Source: Pavlovales sp. CCMP2436
Taxonomy: Eukaryota; Haptophyta; Pavlovophyceae; Pavlovales
Direction: 5' to 3'
NCBI GenBank assembly: GCA_026770615.1
Contig: MU631341.1
Location: forward strand, 180,734-191,620
Length of the DNA: 10,887 nt
In this document: piece by piece, positions 7,201 to 10,887 of the stretch
Numbering within the stretch: position 1 is the first letter of the stretch
How the letters are laid out: each line of letters starts with the position of its first letter
Translations under genes and position numbers: made by a program
Notes under the pieces: model-generated
Databases searched by the model: none
What the model saw: the letters and a program-made list of their open reading frames with translations, nothing else
Told to the model about the DNA's origin: nothing

Positions 7201-8887
7201 GTTGCTGCGGCGGAGGCAGCGTCGTCATGGGAATCGGCTGAAGAGGGCGGCGACAAGGAAGATTCTTTTGGCGGAGGAGGCGCCGACGTGGACTCTTGGG
7301 ATAGGGAAGTTAACAGTTTTGTGTTAGAACTTAGCTGTATAATCTGTAGGAGCAGAGAGTCGATCGATTGCGGCTGCATCGGCGGCTGCGAGCTGGCGAG
7401 CGCGAAGTGCTGCGGCGATGTGATCGGTGATGGCAGAGGAGATGTTGTTGGTGCAGGCAGCGGCGTCGTTGGATTGTTCTGCGATGGCGGCGATGTCATA
7501 GTGTTGTGTGGAGGCGGAGGCGGTTGCGGCGGCTTGAGCATTGAGGAGTACGTGTCCTCCTCAGGCGGCGGATTGTGAGTCGGCGGTGGCGCCGATGTGG
7601 CTGGGTGCGGCTGCGGCTTGCTGTGCAGCGCCGGCAGCGGCGTAGGCCAGGGTCCAGTGTAGTAGGCCCTTGTCGTGTGGCACGGCTTGCAGAAGTAGCC
7701 GAGGGTGCAGTTGCGGCAGCGCAGGCGGTCGTTGCCGACCAGCACACACTCCCAGCACTCGTAAGCTACTGTGCTGCAGTCCTTGCAGACGAAGTTGTCC
7801 TTGTCACCGTGCCAAAGCTCGAGCGGCTCTCCGTCTTGGATGGAGATGAGCTTGGCGGTGGCGAAGCGCGCGGTGCGCTTGCAGTTGGACATGTCCTTGG
7901 CCTGGTCACGACAGTTCTCGAAGGTGCACGTGTACTTGTACAGGCCGGTCGAGCGCTGGTAGACGCCGACGGATGCGCGAGCGATGCAGCTCGGCGCGCA
8001 ACACTTGGTCGGGTAGATCTCAAAGTCGTCCATGATCTGCCCAGACAGGATGCCGGAGAGGCGCAGGCGATTAGTGATGTCATCGTCAAGCGGGTCGTTG
8101 TTGAAGTTGTACAAGGTCGGCTCGCCATTGGCGTCGCGCTGTGTGACGGCGTACGTCTCGGAGTCGAGCTTGGCGGTCGGGTTGGTCATCGACACACTGC
8201 CCGAGTAGAGGTTCTTCTGGGTGACGAGGTACAGCTTGAAGTGGCGGTTGTTGTCCTCGCAGTATGGCCCGTCTCCTTGCTCGAGGATGCACCGCGTCGC
8301 CTGCTTGCTGCAGTCCTCGGCAAGGCACTGTGTGAGCGTGTTAGGCGAGAGCGGCATCGAGTGCGTGAATATGTTGGCCAGGAGCAGCGTGTGCGCAATG
8401 GCCTTGGGCGGCGACAGGTGCGCGTTGGCCTCGAGCGGCATGTGCGCGATGGTCTCGAGCGGCATGTGCGCGATGGTCTCAGGCGACGAGATGTGCGCGG
8501 TGGCCTTGAGCGGCAAGTGCTCGTTGATCTCGAGCGGCAGGTGCTCGTTGTTCTCGGGCGGCATGCGGTCGTAGATCTCGAGCGTCAGGTGCTCGTTGAT
8601 CTCGGGCGGCATGCGGTCGTAGATCTCGAGCGTCAGGTGCTCGTTGATCTCGGGCAGCATGCGCTCGTAGATCTCGAGCGGCAGGTGCGCGTCGGTCTCG
8701 AGAAAGCGGCGGCGCAGCAAGTTGTTCTCGAGCGACGCGCCGTGAGCGCGTAGGTCCTCGTTGAACTGAGCCGTGAGCGTGGCCATGCCGGAGTGCTCGT
8801 GCGGCTCGCGCGTCTGGATCGCGTAGTTGGCCGCGCGCTTGGCGGCTGCCTGCCCAGAGTTGACCGTGATCGGCTGCTCGTTCTTGG
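7200..8887 (-). pseudogene. copia polyprotein extra block: 8-residue repeats, Cys-rich region, Pro-rich linker
   Basis: A 634-codon open frame (8951-7047) carries a block not expected in ordinary copia elements; the useful part begins at about 8887, after the zinc knuckle. Residue numbers count from 8951. Residues 84-188 form the tandem 8-residue repeat (consensus near LEIxEHLP). Residues 209-231 hold four Cys, residues 317-357 six more. Residues 389-424 contain four CxxC pairs spaced by 6, 9 and 5 residues, followed by His, resembling treble-clef/ZZ or B-box zinc folds. Residues 433-560 are Pro/Ser/Thr-rich. No protease or other enzyme motif is seen. The block lies between nucleocapsid and protease, so a nucleic-acid or protein-binding accessory domain of Gag-Pol is possible. 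This is inference, and I do not recognise the family. The frame changes to that of the protease near 7200. Confidence 0.7.
8388..8702 (-). repeat. 24/48-bp coding tandem repeat (about 13 units of 8 residues)
   Basis: The minus strand encodes about thirteen 8- to 9-residue units of the kind LEIYDRMP and PEINEHLT. Two 48-bp copies are identical and adjacent (8552-8599 and 8600-8647), and a third diverged copy follows (8648-8695). Toward 8388 the units degrade to forms such as LETIAHMP. All units keep the reading frame. Each 48-bp unit alternates an H-ending and an R-ending octamer. Confidence 0.9.
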
Positions 8888-9922
8888 CGGAAAGCCGTTC
8901 AGTCGCCAGCTGTCTGCGACTGTGTGACCGGTCTTCTTGCAGTGCTCGCATGAGAGTTGAGGACGGGCGGCGCCATTCTACAGCTTGTTGCTTGGGATCT
9001 GCTTGTAGTTCTTGACGCCTTCAAGCTCTGGCTTGGCCGCCAGCGCCTGCATCTTGACCAGCGCGTTGCGGCTGGGCGGGTGAGCGGGCGGCGCGCGGGC
9101 TGCGCGCTGCGGGACGATAAACTTGCTCAGCTCATCATCCGTGAAGCGCGCGCGCGCATCAGGCCTCGAGAACGCGTCGAGGGTGAACTGATTGGTCTGG
9201 GCGAGCAGGAAGTGCAGCGAGGGCGTCGACGTGATCGAGCTGAGCTGGATGATCTGCTCAAACGCCGCTGGGTCCAAGTCGAGGAGCGGCTCGTAGAGCT
9301 GCTTGAGGTGATGAACGACGGAGAGGATCTGAGCACCAAAGGTCGATGACGCTGAGTCATGCATGCTGACTATTGCGGTCGCAAACTTGTAGAGGTCGCC
9401 GACGTGGACCTCGACACTCTTCTTGGCGTTGATGAGCTCGATGGAGTTGAGGATCTGCAAAGTAGAGAGGTAGCCAAAGCTGATCTCGTCCGGGTCGTAG
9501 GCGGAGATCTGGCACTTGATCTAGTCCAGGATCGAGTCGTCGATCTTGTCGCTCAACGCCTGCCCGTAGATCTCGGCGGAGTTGGCGTAGACGGTCTCCA
9601 AGTGCGTGTTGACGATGTCGTCGTCTGCGCGGTCGGCCGCGGGGATGACGGCTGTGTTGACCGAGAGCGCGCCGGGGTGGAGCCGTATGTAGTCGATGAA
9701 CTCGGCGGGCGTCCAAAGCCGAAAGGAAAGGAATTCTCCAGCCGCTGGGAGCTCGACGATGTCTAAAGAGAGCCCCTTCATGGAGCGGGAGAGCGCGATG
9801 TAGCGCTCCGTCGCCGGGTAGAGGACCTTGACCAGGGTCTCCTTGTTGATGATGTCGGTGGGGTTCTTGAGCATCGCGCCCTTGGCGCGCGCGTCAGCCT
9901 TGGGCTGGCTGAGGTTGAGCAT
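8885..9922 (-). pseudogene. gag: copia Gag with degenerate zinc knuckle
   Basis: The structural protein of the virus-like particle, binding and packaging element RNA. From the ATG at 9920-9922 (MLNLSQPKAD) the frame is helical and moderately conserved in style (PTDIINKETL, LQILNSIELI, LDAFSRPDAR). A TAG at 9521-9523 cuts it, but the same frame continues directly, so this is probably a nonsense mutation of one codon. A second TAG at 8978-8980 comes just before the nucleocapsid motif. Still in the same frame, CEHCKKTGHTVADSW (8906-8950) fits the CCHC zinc knuckle except that the last Cys is Ser. After about 8887 the frame moves by one base into the next segment. The open frame also extends upstream to an ATG at 10153; I prefer 9922 because the extension is less protein-like. 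Confidence 0.8.
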
Positions 9923-10153
9923 GGTGAGAACGCGTGCTCTTGTTGGCGAGGCGGTGGCGCGACGCGGCGATCGAACTCGCGGCAGTTGGTGATCGCGAGG
10001 TTCCGGAAATACGTACGATCTTAAACGTTTGTGTTGAGGTACTCCTGCAGTGGCGCATGGGTCCGGAGTGAAGCGCCGTCGAAGGCTGTCGACGGTAGCT
10101 AGAGTGACTTCTAATAATAGAAGTGAGAGCAGAAACGATTCAAGTTTAATCAT

Positions 10154-10700
10154 AGAAACTTATCTTCCGATGAAGACAAGTTCCTAGCTATCTTAGCCGG
10201 ACTGCGAATGTCCCGGACTGAGAGTCCGGGAGGATCGAGTCAGGTAAATATGACCAGTGTCAGATTACTTTGACACCGAGCTCGAGTCCTCGTCCGCACC
10301 GGAGATCGCAGCGCGGATGGACGATGAGCTGGTGGCCAGCGAGTCGCGCGTCTGCTTGTCAGTTGGCGGTGCAAGCCAAGCGTGCTTGTGCGAGCCGATC
10401 AAGCACGGTTACCAGCTACATCTGAGCGCCCCACGCCGCTTCTGCCGGCCTCTAGCGAGGCTTCCTTCGATCAGATCAGCGAAACTGGACTCTAAAATTC
10501 TCGACGACACTCACTTCGAGACGCTCTGGTCCCTCGTAGACATGGAATTAGCCGCAGAGACCGATGATTCAAAACGACCGCCTGCTCGTGGGCTTTCAGT
10601 GTCTTACTTAAAGCTTCAGCACCAGAGCATTATCTATGCAAAGAAAAAATCAGAAGTTTCCAAAAAGCGTCACCGGCGCTCCAAGGGTACAGTATTACAG
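10154..10700. other. Flank where the copia 5' LTR and leader should lie; no confirmed gene
   Basis: This stretch lies directly upstream of the copia gag frame, read on the minus strand. It has no retroelement protein similarity on either strand. A perfect 9-bp hairpin is at 10211-10231. A weak primer-binding-site candidate, TGGTCATATTTACC on the minus strand (10243-10256), follows a CA-containing end, TGACAC. A plus-strand open frame runs 10254-10733 without an ATG near its start. An AT-rich stretch near 10697-10714 reads as a TATA-like tract on the minus strand. Together these would fit a 5' LTR of several hundred bases, but no second copy is in the window, so this is only a suggestion. Confidence 0.35.
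10211..10231. repeat. Perfect 9-bp stem-loop
   Basis: TCCCGGACT, a GAG loop, then AGTCCGGGA: nine uninterrupted base pairs, mostly GC. It lies about 280 bases upstream of the preferred gag start in the element's sense orientation, next to the possible primer-binding site. It could be part of the RNA leader, for example a packaging or dimerisation structure. That role is inference. Confidence 0.8.
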
Positions 10701-10726
10701 TATACATATATATATACCCCCGGATG

Positions 10727-10794
10727 GCCGTGAACTCATCCACCGCGCCTCCGCGCGGTTGCTTGCGCCATGCGCGCGCGAACAAGTTCACGGC
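10727..10794. repeat. GC-rich inverted repeat with inner hairpin
   Basis: GCCGTGAACT (10727-10736) and AGTTCACGGC (10785-10794) are perfect reverse complements separated by 48 bases. Inside, CCGCGC (10743-10748) pairs with GCGCGG (10753-10758) over a 4-base loop, and GCGC repeats allow a second small stem. This could fold as a three-way junction in RNA or form a cruciform, or it may be the end of another repeat. No function is assigned. Confidence 0.6.
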
Positions 10795-10887
10795 ATTCAA
10801 AACCCAAAACCGCCATCAAGTGGACTCGCTCGCGCTCGACGTCTCGGCTCCTTCGGCTCCTTCTTCAACCAGTCCTTCCAACGCGCC
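10795..10887. other. Right edge, open to the window end, unassigned
   Basis: More than one plus-strand frame is open to the window end. One follows an ATG at 10770-10772 and is Arg/Ser-rich; another is Ser/Pro-rich. The base composition would fit coding sequence, but the piece is too short to identify. Confidence 0.2.

Larger units (their letters stand above)
3741..10153 (-). mobile_element. Ty1/copia-type LTR retrotransposon, full coding order but broken
   Basis: The minus strand encodes, in order, Gag with a zinc knuckle, a cysteine/proline-rich extra block, aspartic protease, integrase, reverse transcriptase and RNase H. Integrase ahead of reverse transcriptase is diagnostic of Ty1/copia rather than Ty3/gypsy. 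The pieces look like one former Gag-Pol frame. Three TAG codons (9521-9523, 8978-8980, 4308-4310) interrupt it in frame, and about six single-base frame changes occur near 8887, 7200, 6690, 5755, 5620 and 4780. No LTR could be shown. On the left, LINE sequence begins within about 30 bp of the RNase H stop, and on the right no second LTR copy is available for comparison. Element ends are therefore unknown and the limits given are those of the coding part. Confidence 0.93.

Noticed and set aside
8400..8702. CRISPR-like array
   Set aside because: The repeats are contiguous, with no spacers, and encode a regular octamer peptide in frame.
7575..8753. A 392-codon plus-strand open frame rich in Val, Arg, Leu and Gly
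   Set aside because: It is the antisense shadow of the copia Cys-rich/repeat block. GC-rich coding sequence often leaves the opposite strand open, and no motif is present.
8885..8890. Programmed -1/+1 frameshift between Gag and the next segment
   Set aside because: No clear slippery heptamer is seen, and a one-base loss in a C/G-rich run explains it, like the other frame changes in the element.
4308..9523. Possible reassigned UAG codon, because all three in-frame stops in the copia frame are TAG
   Set aside because: Only three cases. The copia gene itself seems to end in TAG, and the neighbouring LINE has in-frame TGA as well as TAG. Frameshifts show general decay, so a variant genetic code is not supported.

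Overview
The window is eukaryotic repeat DNA with no intact host gene that I can support. Both recognisable coding units are retrotransposons read from the minus strand, and both are broken. Nothing prokaryotic is visible: no operons, no Shine-Dalgarno-led genes, no CRISPR, tRNA or rRNA. The GC-rich coding sequence, the Ty1/copia-type element and the RNase H-bearing LINE would fit an alga, another protist or a fungus. I cannot name the host from the sequence.

Left third (about 1-3725): a decayed non-LTR (LINE-type) retrotransposon on the minus strand. In reading order it has the reverse transcriptase (about 3714-2500, YMDD catalytic box), a thumb/connector, an RNase H-like domain (about 1690-1130) and a C-terminal CCHC zinc finger (579-520). 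At least eight frame changes and several stops break it. The 5' part (endonuclease, any ORF1) is missing. A ~186-bp insertion with an (AT)n end and a 12-bp target-site duplication sits in the reverse transcriptase gene next to the YMDD box and looks like a SINE-type retroposon. A ~43-bp tandem duplication lies just beyond it.

Middle and right (3741 to about 10150): a Ty1/copia-type LTR retrotransposon on the minus strand with the order gag, zinc knuckle, cysteine-rich/proline-rich extra domain, aspartic protease, integrase, reverse transcriptase, RNase H. The order is complete and most catalytic residues are present, but three in-frame TAG codons and about six single-base frame changes interrupt what looks like one former Gag-Pol frame. 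The most unusual part is a block of about 350 residues between the Gag zinc knuckle and the protease. It holds an 8-residue (24/48-bp) tandem repeat and then a large cysteine-rich region ending in four CxxC pairs.

Junction and right flank: the copia RNase H stop (3741-3743) lies within about 30 bp of LINE coding sequence, so no 3' LTR or polypurine tract is present there. The simplest reading is that a 5'-truncated LINE copy inserted just behind the copia gene. The right flank (10154-10887) is where a 5' LTR should lie. It holds a hairpin, a weak primer-binding-site candidate, an AT-rich TATA-like stretch, a plus-strand open frame of unknown meaning and a GC-rich inverted repeat. No LTR could be proved because no second copy is in the window.
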